DNA of 37,988 bases, taken from assembly GCA_022511225.1 (NCBI GenBank), contig JAFLRZ010000008.1, positions 1 to 37,988 on the forward strand, read 5' to 3'. Each line of letters begins with the position of its first letter. Within the stretch, counting starts at the first letter, position 1. The position numbers and the translations under genes were made by a program. The DNA comes from Eubacterium sp. (GTDB taxonomy: Bacteria > Bacillota > Clostridia > Oscillospirales > Acutalibacteraceae). The notes beneath the pieces were generated by a model. The model did no database searches. It had not been told where the DNA came from and saw nothing but the letters and a program-made list of their open reading frames with translations. Positions 1 to 6,536 of this stretch are shown here, in pieces.

Positions 1-314
1 GCTCTGAGCAGGGCGGCACAAGACCTGTTCTTATCATTTCAAACGATATTGGCAATAGGTACAGCCCGACGGTGATCGTGGCAGCGATTACGAGCCGAGT
101 ACACACAAAGGCAAAGCTTCCAACGCATACAGTGGTGAGAGATTTTGAGGGACTTGATAAAGAGTCGATCATTTTGGCAGAGCAAATCCGCACGATAGAT
201 AAGCAGCGGTTACACAAATATATTGGTATGCTCCCCGCACCTATAATGGCAAGAGCCGACAACGCCCTTGCCATTAGTATTTCTTTGAGGGGAGGACGAA
301 ATGAAAGAGGTTAA
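1..314 (+). CDS. MazF/PemK-type endoribonuclease toxin, 5' end outside window
   Basis: The reading frame is open from base 3 to a stop at 312-314, so the gene starts before the window; about 103 residues are visible. The translation begins SEQGGTRPVLIISND and continues with IVAAITSR, TVVRDFEGLDKESI and AEQIRTIDKQRL. These are the recognisable beta-barrel motifs of the PemK/MazF family, whose members cleave mRNA at short specific sequences in the cytoplasm. An internal GTG/ATG start near base 72 is rejected because it would delete the RPV(L/V)IIS segment. No antitoxin is visible; if there is one it lies upstream of base 1. The gene overlaps the next small gene by 14 bases and sits just before a serine recombinase, so it is probably element cargo. 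MazF-like genes of this kind without a paired antitoxin are common on clostridial conjugative elements, so toxicity is inferred. Confidence 0.85.
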   Translation, partial: SEQGGTRPVLIISNDIGNRYSPTVIVAAITSRVHTKAKLPTHTVVRDFEGLDKESIILAEQIRTIDKQRLHKYIGMLPAPIMARADNALAISISLRGGRNERG

Positions 315-438
315 GATTGATAAATATATCGCTGCGCTGAAACTCATAGAGATACTTCTTGAAAAAGGAAAGATAAATCAAGCCACATATACAAATATAA
401 TGAAACACTCTAATTCGCACATTTCACAAGCGGCTTGA
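301..438 (+). CDS. 45-residue SHOCT-like small protein
   Basis: ATG at 301 is preceded by GGGGAGG at 289-295 and the frame stops with TGA at 436-438. The start overlaps the last 14 bases of the MazF-like gene, which suggests translational coupling. The protein starts MKEVKIDKYIAALKLIEILL and contains the pattern LLEKGKINQATYTNIMK. This resembles the SHOCT motif (short C-terminal helix-turn-helix segment, L..G.I....Y..IM), a small protein-interaction or oligomerisation module. No membrane segment or cysteine is present. It lies 39 bases before the recombinase start, so it is probably co-transcribed with it. The function is unknown; a role as accessory protein of the toxin or the recombinase is a guess. 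Confidence 0.6.
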   Translation: MKEVKIDKYIAALKLIEILLEKGKINQATYTNIMKHSNSHISQAA

Positions 439-477
439 TAAGCGATACAATATTCTCAAACCAAAGGAGGTATGCTT

Positions 478-2304
478 ATGAATACAGCAGCTAACGAATA
501 CAATTACAGATTTAAGCTCACAGATTACGCTCTGTTTGATAGAAACCGAGCAAGGAAAGTAGCAATTTATGGTCGAGTTTCTACGGAACATGAGGCTCAA
601 TTATCTGCATTGGAAAATCAATTACAATGGTATGACGATCAAGTGAGGTATCACCCGAATTGGTCAGTTTGTGACCGCTATATTGACGAGGGCATTACTG
701 GAACACAGGCGAAAAAACGCCCTGCCTTTTTGAGAATGATTGATGATGCCAAGCACGGTAAGTTTGATTTGATTGTTACCAGAGAGGTTTGTCGGTTTGC
801 TCGAAATGTTGTAGATACGCTTGTGGTGACAAGAGAGTTAAAGGGCATAGGGGTCGAGGTTTACTTTATAGATGATAACATTTGGACAATGGATGGCGAT
901 GGTGAACTGCGTTTATCCCTTATGGCAACATTGGCACAGGAGGAAAGCCGAAAAACCTCTGAGCGTGTTAAGGCAGGACAGAAAATCAGCCGTGATAATG
1001 GTGTCCTCTATGGAAATGGGAATATTTTAGGATATGACCGTGTTGGGGATACCTATATTATCAATGAAGAACAAGCGGAAACGGTCAGAATGATCTATGA
1101 TCTGTATCTGCAAGGCTATGGCTCAATGAAAATCGTAAAGATACTCACCGAGCGAAAAAGGAAAACAGCCTCTGGCATTGTGAAATGGAGCGTTTCTAAT
1201 ATTATGCGAACTATCAGAAATGCCACATACACGGGAACAAAGTGTTACAATAAATCACGGAGCAATAATTTTCTGGAGCAGAAGCGTATCAACAATCTGG
1301 ATATGTCCACCTATGAATATGTTGAGGGGGATTTCCCCGCTATTGTTTCCCAAGAGGTATGGGACAAGGCTCAGAAGATAAGAGAAAGCAGAATGAAACC
1401 GTCTTTGGTATCATCTGCAAAAACAACCCACAGCAAACGGGACTCTAAAGATATATGGGTAAATAAGTTGCGCTGCTCTTGCGGATCTTCATACCGTAAA
1501 AACAAATGGCACACTAAGAAAGACGGAGGTATTTCTTATGGATACCAGTGCTATAATCAACTCAATAATGGTAACAAGAAAAAGAGAGAGGAACTCGGTT
1601 TAGACACGGATGGTTATTGTGACAGCAGAATGATAACCGACTGGAAACTCGATTTTATGGCAAAAGCGTTATTAGAGCATTTATGGACGGAAAGAAAAGA
1701 GTCTGTTCTTATTGCAATCGACCTCATAAAGAGGTATTATAGAGATGAAAGAACAACCGAGGGCAAATCAGATGTTGTTGCTTTACAAGCAAAACTGGAA
1801 AAAGCGAATAGCCGCCTGCAAAATCTTATCGCTATGAGAGCTGACGGTGAGATTACAAAAGATGAGTATCAGACGATGCGTTCCTCTATTGACACAGAGA
1901 TACAGGAATTGCAAAAGTCTTTAGAGGAAACACCGATAGAAGAAACTGCAACGAGAGGTTTGGATTTAGACGGTATTATATCGACATTGAATACACTTGT
2001 TGACTTTAGTGGCAGCAAAATAAGTCACGAGGTTATAAATCAATTTGTGTATCTGGTAACACCGACCTCTGATACAACTTTTAACTGGTATATCAATTTG
2101 AATGGCACGGGCGATGTTCGAGCAACCTTTACAGCAGAGGGCAGAAAGAAGAACTGCGTAATTAAATTAGAGGAAATCGAAAGGATTTCCTCGTTACATA
2201 GGAAAGAGAATGAGGATAACGCTCATTTCATAAAAAACCCCCTCATATTTACCTTTCTGCACAGGCTGCAATTGCTGACAAGAAGTAAGAGTATAAAACA
2301 ATAA
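478..2304 (+). CDS. Large serine recombinase (TndX/TnpX-like site-specific integrase)
   Basis: This 608-residue protein catalyses integration or excision of a mobile element by serine recombination. The N-terminal resolvase domain (about 25-170) carries YGRVSTE with the nucleophile at about Ser35, and the RFARN segment supplying catalytic arginine. It is followed by a recombinase domain (about 185-310, GYDR ... NIMRTIRNATYTGTK), a zinc-ribbon with C-x-C at LRCSCGSSYRK and later cysteines, and a leucine-rich coiled coil (about 430-480) containing EITKDEYQTMRSSI, as in other large serine integrases. AAAGGAGG at 463-470 lies only one base before the ATG at 472 but seven before the ATG at 478, so 478 is chosen. 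The gene is intact in length. It reads towards the presumed element end, and a terminator follows immediately. Its attachment sites cannot be placed because only one end of the element is in the window. Confidence 0.93.
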   Translation: MNTAANEYNYRFKLTDYALFDRNRARKVAIYGRVSTEHEAQLSALENQLQWYDDQVRYHPNWSVCDRYIDEGITGTQAKKRPAFLRMIDDAKHGKFDLIVTREVCRFARNVVDTLVVTRELKGIGVEVYFIDDNIWTMDGDGELRLSLMATLAQEESRKTSERVKAGQKISRDNGVLYGNGNILGYDRVGDTYIINEEQAETVRMIYDLYLQGYGSMKIVKILTERKRKTASGIVKWSVSNIMRTIRNATYTGTKCYNKSRSNNFLEQKRINNLDMSTYEYVEGDFPAIVSQEVWDKAQKIRESRMKPSLVSSAKTTHSKRDSKDIWVNKLRCSCGSSYRKNKWHTKKDGGISYGYQCYNQLNNGNKKKREELGLDTDGYCDSRMITDWKLDFMAKALLEHLWTERKESVLIAIDLIKRYYRDERTTEGKSDVVALQAKLEKANSRLQNLIAMRADGEITKDEYQTMRSSIDTEIQELQKSLEETPIEETATRGLDLDGIISTLNTLVDFSGSKISHEVINQFVYLVTPTSDTTFNWYINLNGTGDVRATFTAEGRKKNCVIKLEEIERISSLHRKENEDNAHFIKNPLIFTFLHRLQLLTRSKSIKQ

Positions 2305-2305
2305 T

Positions 2306-2349
2306 AAAAACCCCTGTACGAGCAGTAAATAGCTTGTACAGGGGTTTTT
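2306..2349 (+). terminator. Intrinsic terminator of the recombinase gene
   Basis: The arms AAAAACCCCTGTAC (2306-2319) and GTACAGGGGTTTTT (2336-2349) are perfect complements around a 16-base loop, ending in a T run. It starts two bases after the recombinase stop codon. Confidence 0.9.
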
Positions 2350-2370
2350 AATTTGGTATATAAAAAGATT

Positions 2371-2407
2371 AAGGCGAGAAATGAAATCGTTTCACTTCTC
2401 GCCTTTT
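2371..2407. terminator. Bidirectional hairpin terminator
   Basis: AAGGCGAGAA (2371-2380) pairs with TTCTCGCCTT (2396-2405). After one mismatch the stem continues with TGAAA/TTTCA. T-rich DNA follows on the plus strand and AATCTTTTT on the minus strand. It probably ends the minus-strand transglutaminase transcript, about 90 bases past its stop. The rest of the gap 2408-2495 shows no other feature. Confidence 0.75.
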
Positions 2408-2495
2408 ACTCATTTTCGGTCAGACTTTTCAAGGTTTATCCTTTCCCAACCATTAACTCGTTTTGCATCTGCTTTATCTACTTATTTGAATATAC

Positions 2496-4115
2496 TTATT
2501 TAGTTGTAACGTCTTTAACTGTGCTCCAGCTTCCGTAAACGTATGTGCCGTTAACTTTCTTGAAAGCTCTTACTCTTACGTAGTACTTCTTCTTTGCAGC
2601 TTTGTTTGTAATCTTCTTGCTTGTTGCGTCTGCGGTTGCATTAACTGTGGTTGCATCCTTGAAGTTGCTGTTTGCTGCATACTGAATCTGATAACCGGTT
2701 GCACCTGTTACCTTGTTCCACTCAACTGTAAATGCCTTTGAAGCTGCGATGAGTGCCTTAATAGTAACCTTCTTTGGCATTGCAGGAGTAGTAACGTTCT
2801 TTGCTGTGCTCCAATCACCGTAAGTGATAACGCCGTTAACCTTCTTGTAAGCTCTTACTCTTACGTAGTATTTATTGTCATAACCTCTGCCTGTAACAGT
2901 CTTGGTAACTGTGTCTGCAGAAGCGATTGTTACTGTAGCAGCATTTGCGAAATTGCTCTGTGTTGCATACTGAAGCTGATAGCCTGTTGCGCCTGTTACC
3001 TTAACCCACTTTGCTGTGAAGCCGTCTGCGATAGCTGTTAATGTAGGTGCCTTTGCTGTTGCAACTGTAACCTTAGCCTCTACGTTTGAGCAAGGTGTGC
3101 TTGTAGCCTTTGTTTTTGCTACAGATGCGTGGCACTTATCGGTCATAACATACTTGTTGTTGAAAGCAGCTGTTTTGAATTTAGCTTCTCTTACGTGATT
3201 TGTGAAATGAGCAGGGCAAACAAGGAAGTAGAAATAATTGTAGCCCTCGTCATAATAATCGTCATCCCATGTTACGTCAACATTGTAATATTTGCCGTCG
3301 ATTTCAACGATATTCCAAGAATGATCTGTGCTTGTAACTATTTTATTGTCAATGCCTACTTCTTCGAGCATTCTGTAAAGCAGAGTTGAATAACCCTGGC
3401 AAACAGCCTCGTTTTTGATGATAGCAGCGTATGCTGTGAACTTAGTTTTGTCAGCTGAAGTTGAATGATCATAGTCGCAAACTTTGCAGATATAGTCATA
3501 AATCTTCTTGATTTTTGCATAATCGCTGAGATTGTCAAGATTCATAGCATCGAGTGCCTTGTCTACAGCCTCTGTAACCTTCTTCTCCTGATCTGCGGTT
3601 GTGTAATAGTCAACCTTAAAGTTGAAGGTGTAATCAATCTTGCCGTCGTCATCATATTCTGCAGAACCTGTGTAGCTGTATCCTTCGTACTGCCAAGCAA
3701 GGTAATCGCCGGCTGTAGGTGTATCAGCAAGATCCTTGCTGATTGCAAGATCAAATATTTCGTCAACGAGATCTGCGTAATCATCTCTTGCGCTCTTGAT
3801 ATCGATTGTGAACTTTGTCTTGCGGTTAATCATATTATTTCTGACTTTAATAGCAGCATCTTTCTTTGCCTGTGCTTCTGCGTTAGTTGCATATCTTACA
3901 CCGTTTGTAAAAGAACCGCTGATTTGAGTCGAATTTGTTTTTGTGTTTGCTGTTTCGTCATAAAGTGGATTTGTGCAGTTTTCATTAAAGTAGATAGGGT
4001 CCTGCTCTGTGTTTTCAAATGCAAAAGCAATTGTTTCTGTGGAGCAGAGTGCCATAACGAGAACTAAAATCATAGCGAAGATTTTTTTAGAAAAATCAAA
4101 TAATGTTGTCTTCAA
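2496..4115 (-). CDS. Secreted transglutaminase-like protein with two Fn3-type repeats
   Basis: Start: on the minus strand AGGAG (4125-4129) overlaps a GTG at 4124 but lies 8-9 bases before TTG at 4115-4113, so TTG is preferred (539 residues). The N-terminus MKTTLFDFSKKIFAMILVLV is a clear signal peptide, ending near AFA. Residues about 195-305 form a transglutaminase/protease-like fold with Cys in NEAVCQGYS (about 239), His in TDHSWNIV (about 265) and Asp in YNVDVTWDD (about 280), so the catalytic triad is present. Two roughly 90-residue repeats follow (about 355-443 and 447-537), each with GATGYQ.QYA and KYYVRVRA.KKVNG, typical of fibronectin type III modules in clostridial exported proteins. 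No LPXTG or S-layer domain is seen at the C-terminus. Expression is likely controlled by the tandem c-di-GMP riboswitches in its leader. A peptide- or surface-protein cross-linking or cleaving role is inferred; no substrate can be named. Confidence 0.9.
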   Translation of the reverse strand: MKTTLFDFSKKIFAMILVLVMALCSTETIAFAFENTEQDPIYFNENCTNPLYDETANTKTNSTQISGSFTNGVRYATNAEAQAKKDAAIKVRNNMINRKTKFTIDIKSARDDYADLVDEIFDLAISKDLADTPTAGDYLAWQYEGYSYTGSAEYDDDGKIDYTFNFKVDYYTTADQEKKVTEAVDKALDAMNLDNLSDYAKIKKIYDYICKVCDYDHSTSADKTKFTAYAAIIKNEAVCQGYSTLLYRMLEEVGIDNKIVTSTDHSWNIVEIDGKYYNVDVTWDDDYYDEGYNYFYFLVCPAHFTNHVREAKFKTAAFNNKYVMTDKCHASVAKTKATSTPCSNVEAKVTVATAKAPTLTAIADGFTAKWVKVTGATGYQLQYATQSNFANAATVTIASADTVTKTVTGRGYDNKYYVRVRAYKKVNGVITYGDWSTAKNVTTPAMPKKVTIKALIAASKAFTVEWNKVTGATGYQIQYAANSNFKDATTVNATADATSKKITNKAAKKKYYVRVRAFKKVNGTYVYGSWSTVKDVTTK

Positions 4116-4200
4116 TAGAATCACTCCTGTTTGATTATTTTACAAGAACGCCAATCTATTGTTTAACAGTTTTTAGCTTTTCAGACTTACGGACATCTTA

Positions 4201-4282
4201 AACGGCAACTGGCTGTCATATCCTTTCGGACTTAGACCCTTTAGCTTTGCGTCACCGACTTTCATCGGTTTTGCTATTGGTG
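4201..4282 (-). promoter_or_regulatory. Cyclic-di-GMP-I riboswitch (GEMM-I), gene-proximal copy
   Basis: The minus strand reads AATAGCAAAACCGATGAAAG, then GACGCAAAGCTAAAGGGTCT, then ATGACAGCCAGTTGCC. This matches the GEMM-I aptamer: the GACGCAAAGC element, the GGNCTAA core and the ATGACAGCC(A/G)GNTTGCC 3' side. P2 is formed by CCGAT/GTCGG. It ends about 85 bases before the TTG start of the transglutaminase-like gene. No terminator lies between it and the start codon, so it may act on translation, but I could not identify an anti-ribosome-site strand. Confidence 0.92.
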
Positions 4283-4339
4283 TTCTCTCAAGTTAATTGG
4301 TTATTTTTTAATGTTTTTTTATTATTTTAAGATTTTAGA

Positions 4340-4396
4340 GAAAATAAAAAACAGTCTATCCCCCTTTCACTCTAAATTCAAAGGGTCTAAACTGTT
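4340..4396 (-). terminator. Terminator between tandem riboswitches (expression platform of the first)
   Basis: On the minus strand the left arm (4396 to 4380, AACAGTTTAGACCCTTT) pairs with the right arm (4367 to 4350, AAAGGGGGATAGACTGTT), followed by TTTTTATTTT. The left arm contains TTAGACCCTTT, the exact complement of AAAGGGTCTAA in the aptamer core just upstream (4479 to 4469). Alternative pairing of the aptamer core with this arm would destroy the terminator. Folding of the aptamer on ligand would free the arm and let the terminator form, predicting an OFF switch. Confidence 0.75.
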
Positions 4397-4438
4397 GCCT
4401 AACGCCGTATCTACGGCACTGATATCGAAAAATATATA

Positions 4439-4522
4439 ATGGCAACTGGCTGTCATATCCTTTTGGACTTAGACCCTTTAGCTTTGCGCCGCCGATTTTC
4501 ATCGGGTTTGCTATTAACAAAT
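4439..4522 (-). promoter_or_regulatory. Cyclic-di-GMP-I riboswitch (GEMM-I), promoter-proximal copy
   Basis: The minus strand reads AATAGCAAACCCGATGAAAA, then GGCGCAAAGCTAAAGGGTCT, then ATGACAGCCAGTTGCC, nearly identical in the core to the downstream copy 160 bases away. It begins about ten bases after the predicted transcription start. The minus-strand terminator at 4396-4340 follows it directly. Confidence 0.92.
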
Positions 4523-4538
4523 ATTTTCTTTCATCTGC

Positions 4539-4567
4539 ATTGTAGCACATAAAGTAAATCAATGCAA
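4539..4567 (-). promoter_or_regulatory. Sigma-A promoter for the riboswitch-transglutaminase transcript
   Basis: On the minus strand TTGCAT (4567-4562) and TACAAT (4544-4539) are 17 bases apart. Initiation near 4532 would place the first aptamer at the very 5' end of the RNA. Confidence 0.8.
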
Positions 4568-4629
4568 GAGTTTTTTTGAAAAAATTTCAAATTTTTTATT
4601 GCACTATATTACAGTATATTCGCATTAAT

Positions 4630-4657
4630 CATTTTTGCTATCACATTTTTGCTATCA
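4630..4657. repeat. Perfect 14-bp tandem direct repeat
   Basis: CATTTTTGCTATCA occurs twice without a gap (4630-4643 and 4644-4657), upstream of the response-regulator promoter. It could be a protein-binding site or a small duplication. Confidence 0.6.
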
Positions 4658-4670
4658 TATATTCCGTGTA

Positions 4671-4684
4671 TTACAATTTTGTAA
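4671..4684. promoter_or_regulatory. Candidate response-regulator box upstream of the regulator gene
   Basis: TTACA-ATTT-TGTAA is an inverted repeat with a four-base centre. It matches the T-N-ACA-N4-TGTAA pattern that I recall for BceR-like regulators. A TATAAT at 4698-4703 follows with 13 bases between, so the box would overlap the -35 region. Similar boxes lie at 6426-6439 and 9274-9287. Confidence 0.5.
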
Positions 4685-4730
4685 TGGAAAGGATACTTAT
4701 AATGTGATAAAATACAATCGGGGTGGTATA

Positions 4731-5411
4731 ATGAACATTTTTCTGTTAGAAGACGATGAAGCAATCGGCATCGGTCTTACGTATTCCCTTGAAAATGAGG
4801 GGTATAACGTTACCCTTGCTAAAAACGTTTCTGAAGCAGTTGATATAATTAACAATAACAGTTTTTCTCTTTATATTCTTGATCTTACTTTGCCTGACGG
4901 AAGCGGGTATGACGCCTGCAAATTAATTAAGTCAAAGGGCGATCTGCCTGTAATATTTCTTACGGCATATGATGACGAGGTCAACGTTGTTATGGGCTTT
5001 GAGCTTGGAGCGGATGATTATATCACAAAGCCTTTCAGAGTCAAGGAGCTTATGGTAAGAATAAAAAGTGTGATGCGCAGATACAGTAAAGAGCTTTCCG
5101 ACGGAATAATCAAAATCAAAAATCTTACTGTAAATACCAATGAAGCAAAGGTCTATAAGAACAATAACGAAATTGTTTTGACTGCTATGGAGTATAAGCT
5201 GCTTCTTATTATGCTCAATAATCGCGGCAAGGTGCTCTCTCGCAACCAGCTTCTTGAAAACATATGGGATATTGACGGCGACTTTGTTGAGGATAATACC
5301 TTGACCGTTTATATAAAAAGACTTAGAGATAAAATTGAGGAGGACCCCGCACAGCCTGTTTACATCAAAACAGTACGTGGACTTGGGTATGTGATTGAAA
5401 ATGATAAATAA
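4731..5411 (+). CDS. OmpR/PhoB-family response regulator
   Basis: The protein has 226 residues. Its receiver domain (about 1-115) has the acidic pocket LLEDDE, the phosphoacceptor Asp51 in YILDLTLPDGSG, a Thr in FLTAYDD and the invariant Lys in DYITKPF. A winged-helix DNA-binding domain follows (about 128-224, with LTAMEYKLLLIMLNN, RDKIEEDP and KTVRGLGYVIE). ATG at 4731 follows GGGGTGG (4718-4724). An in-frame upstream extension from 4635 is rejected because it precedes the standard MNIFLLEDDE start. The 3' end overlaps the kinase gene by 11 bases. With the kinase and the ABC genes downstream it resembles BceRS/VncRS-type antimicrobial-peptide sensing modules. Target boxes are proposed at 4671, 6426 and 9274. 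Confidence 0.93.
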   Translation: MNIFLLEDDEAIGIGLTYSLENEGYNVTLAKNVSEAVDIINNNSFSLYILDLTLPDGSGYDACKLIKSKGDLPVIFLTAYDDEVNVVMGFELGADDYITKPFRVKELMVRIKSVMRRYSKELSDGIIKIKNLTVNTNEAKVYKNNNEIVLTAMEYKLLLIMLNNRGKVLSRNQLLENIWDIDGDFVEDNTLTVYIKRLRDKIEEDPAQPVYIKTVRGLGYVIENDK

Positions 5412-6393
5412 GGATAATAAAGGTATAATTGCTTTCGGTGTTATTATATCTGCTTTGCTATCGGCACTCTGTATGTTTATTGAGCCGATATGTGCAGCCG
5501 TTTGCTTGGTACTCGGTCTGACTGTCACGGGTGTTTTTGTTTATTTTACCAAAAAAAGATACGATAAGCTGAATGAGCTTAACAATTATCTCTCTCTTGT
5601 GTGCGCAGGCAATTTTGACCTCGATATTGCCGACAATACCGAGGGTGAGCTTTCAATACTGAAAAATAATCTTTACAAGGTAATAGTGCTTTTACGTTCG
5701 CAAAATGAGCTTTTGGAAAAGGACAAAATCTACCTTGCGGATTCTCTTGCGGACATCTCGCATCAGCTTAAAACTCCATTAACTTCAATGATGGTGATGA
5801 CGGAACTGCTTAGCAAAGAGGAGAACGACGAGAAAAAATCGGAATTTATATCTATTATTGAAAATCAGCTTGATAAAATGAAATGGCTGATTACAAATCT
5901 GCTTAAGCTTTCAAAGCTTGATGCAGGTACTGTTGATTTTAAGTATGAGGATTTTTCTATCAAAAATACTTTGGAGCAGAGCATTAAGCCGTTTCTTGTA
6001 ACTCTTGACTTAAAAGAAATTTCGTTTGACAATAACGCAGAGGACTTTACCGTAAACGGTGACAGTAAGTGGACAACGGAAGCATTTGAGAATATCATCA
6101 AAAACTGCATTGAGCATACAAACAAGGGTGGAGAACTGACAATTTCAACTGAAATTACAAATTTATATAATTCAGTAATTATCAGAGATAACGGATGCGG
6201 TATAGCGAAGGAGGATTTACCGCACATTTTTGAACGCTTCTATCACGGCAAGAATTCGTCAAGCGACAGTGTGGGTATCGGTCTTGCACTTGCAAAGACA
6301 GTATTTGAAAAAGAAAACGGAAAAATCACTGTTACAAGTGAAATCGCAAAAGGCTCTGAATTTGAAATAAGATTTTATAAAACAATCGTTTAG
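5401..6393 (+). CDS. Sensor histidine kinase partner of the response regulator
   Basis: The protein has 330 residues from ATG 5401; a TTG at 5395 is the alternative. Two hydrophobic segments (about 8-25 and 28-50) with almost no extracellular loop form an intramembrane-sensing type N-terminus. This is followed by a short linker, a dimerisation domain with DISHQLKTPLTS (His at about 121), and an ATPase domain with the N box ENIIKNCIEHTNKGG, G1 DNGCGIAKEDLPHIFERFY and G2 VGIGLALAK. The lack of a sensor domain is typical of kinases that receive their signal from a neighbouring FtsX-type ABC transporter, which fits the genes downstream. It is translationally coupled to the regulator by overlap. 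Confidence 0.92.
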   Translation: MINKDNKGIIAFGVIISALLSALCMFIEPICAAVCLVLGLTVTGVFVYFTKKRYDKLNELNNYLSLVCAGNFDLDIADNTEGELSILKNNLYKVIVLLRSQNELLEKDKIYLADSLADISHQLKTPLTSMMVMTELLSKEENDEKKSEFISIIENQLDKMKWLITNLLKLSKLDAGTVDFKYEDFSIKNTLEQSIKPFLVTLDLKEISFDNNAEDFTVNGDSKWTTEAFENIIKNCIEHTNKGGELTISTEITNLYNSVIIRDNGCGIAKEDLPHIFERFYHGKNSSSDSVGIGLALAKTVFEKENGKITVTSEIAKGSEFEIRFYKTIV

Positions 6394-6425
6394 TATTTAT
6401 CCTTGACTGTCTTGTTTCTTCAATG

Positions 6426-6439
6426 TGACAAAATTGTCA
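6426..6439. promoter_or_regulatory. Candidate response-regulator box upstream of the first permease
   Basis: TGACA-AAAT-TGTCA is a perfect inverted repeat in its arms. The surrounding AATGTGACAAAA and the following AGTCAC recur in the same order upstream of the ATPase gene (9271-9299). It lies 32 bases before the promoter -35. Confidence 0.5.
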
Positions 6440-6471
6440 TTTTTAAGTCACCTGAATGTAAGATTGACAAA

Positions 6472-6500
6472 TTACAATAATATTGTACCTTAGGTATAAT
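6472..6500 (+). promoter_or_regulatory. Promoter of the first permease gene
   Basis: TTACAA (6472-6477) and TATAAT (6495-6500) are 17 bases apart, with start expected near 6507 and ATG at 6537. Confidence 0.65.
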
Positions 6501-6536
6501 ATAATCAATTTTGTTGAATTTTAAGGAGGCAGGAAT

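Noticed and set aside
2353-2538. A 61-codon plus-strand frame after the recombinase
   Set aside because: It runs through a bidirectional terminator and into the end of the minus-strand gene, with no ribosome site.
3465-4067. A 200-codon plus-strand frame opposite the transglutaminase-like gene
   Set aside because: It is antisense to a well-supported gene with signal peptide and catalytic motifs, and its Cys/Val/Ile-rich composition is the usual shadow.
4356-4562. A 68-codon open frame on the minus strand across the upstream riboswitch
   Set aside because: It is fully explained by the aptamer, terminator and leader; no ribosome site and no protein-like composition.
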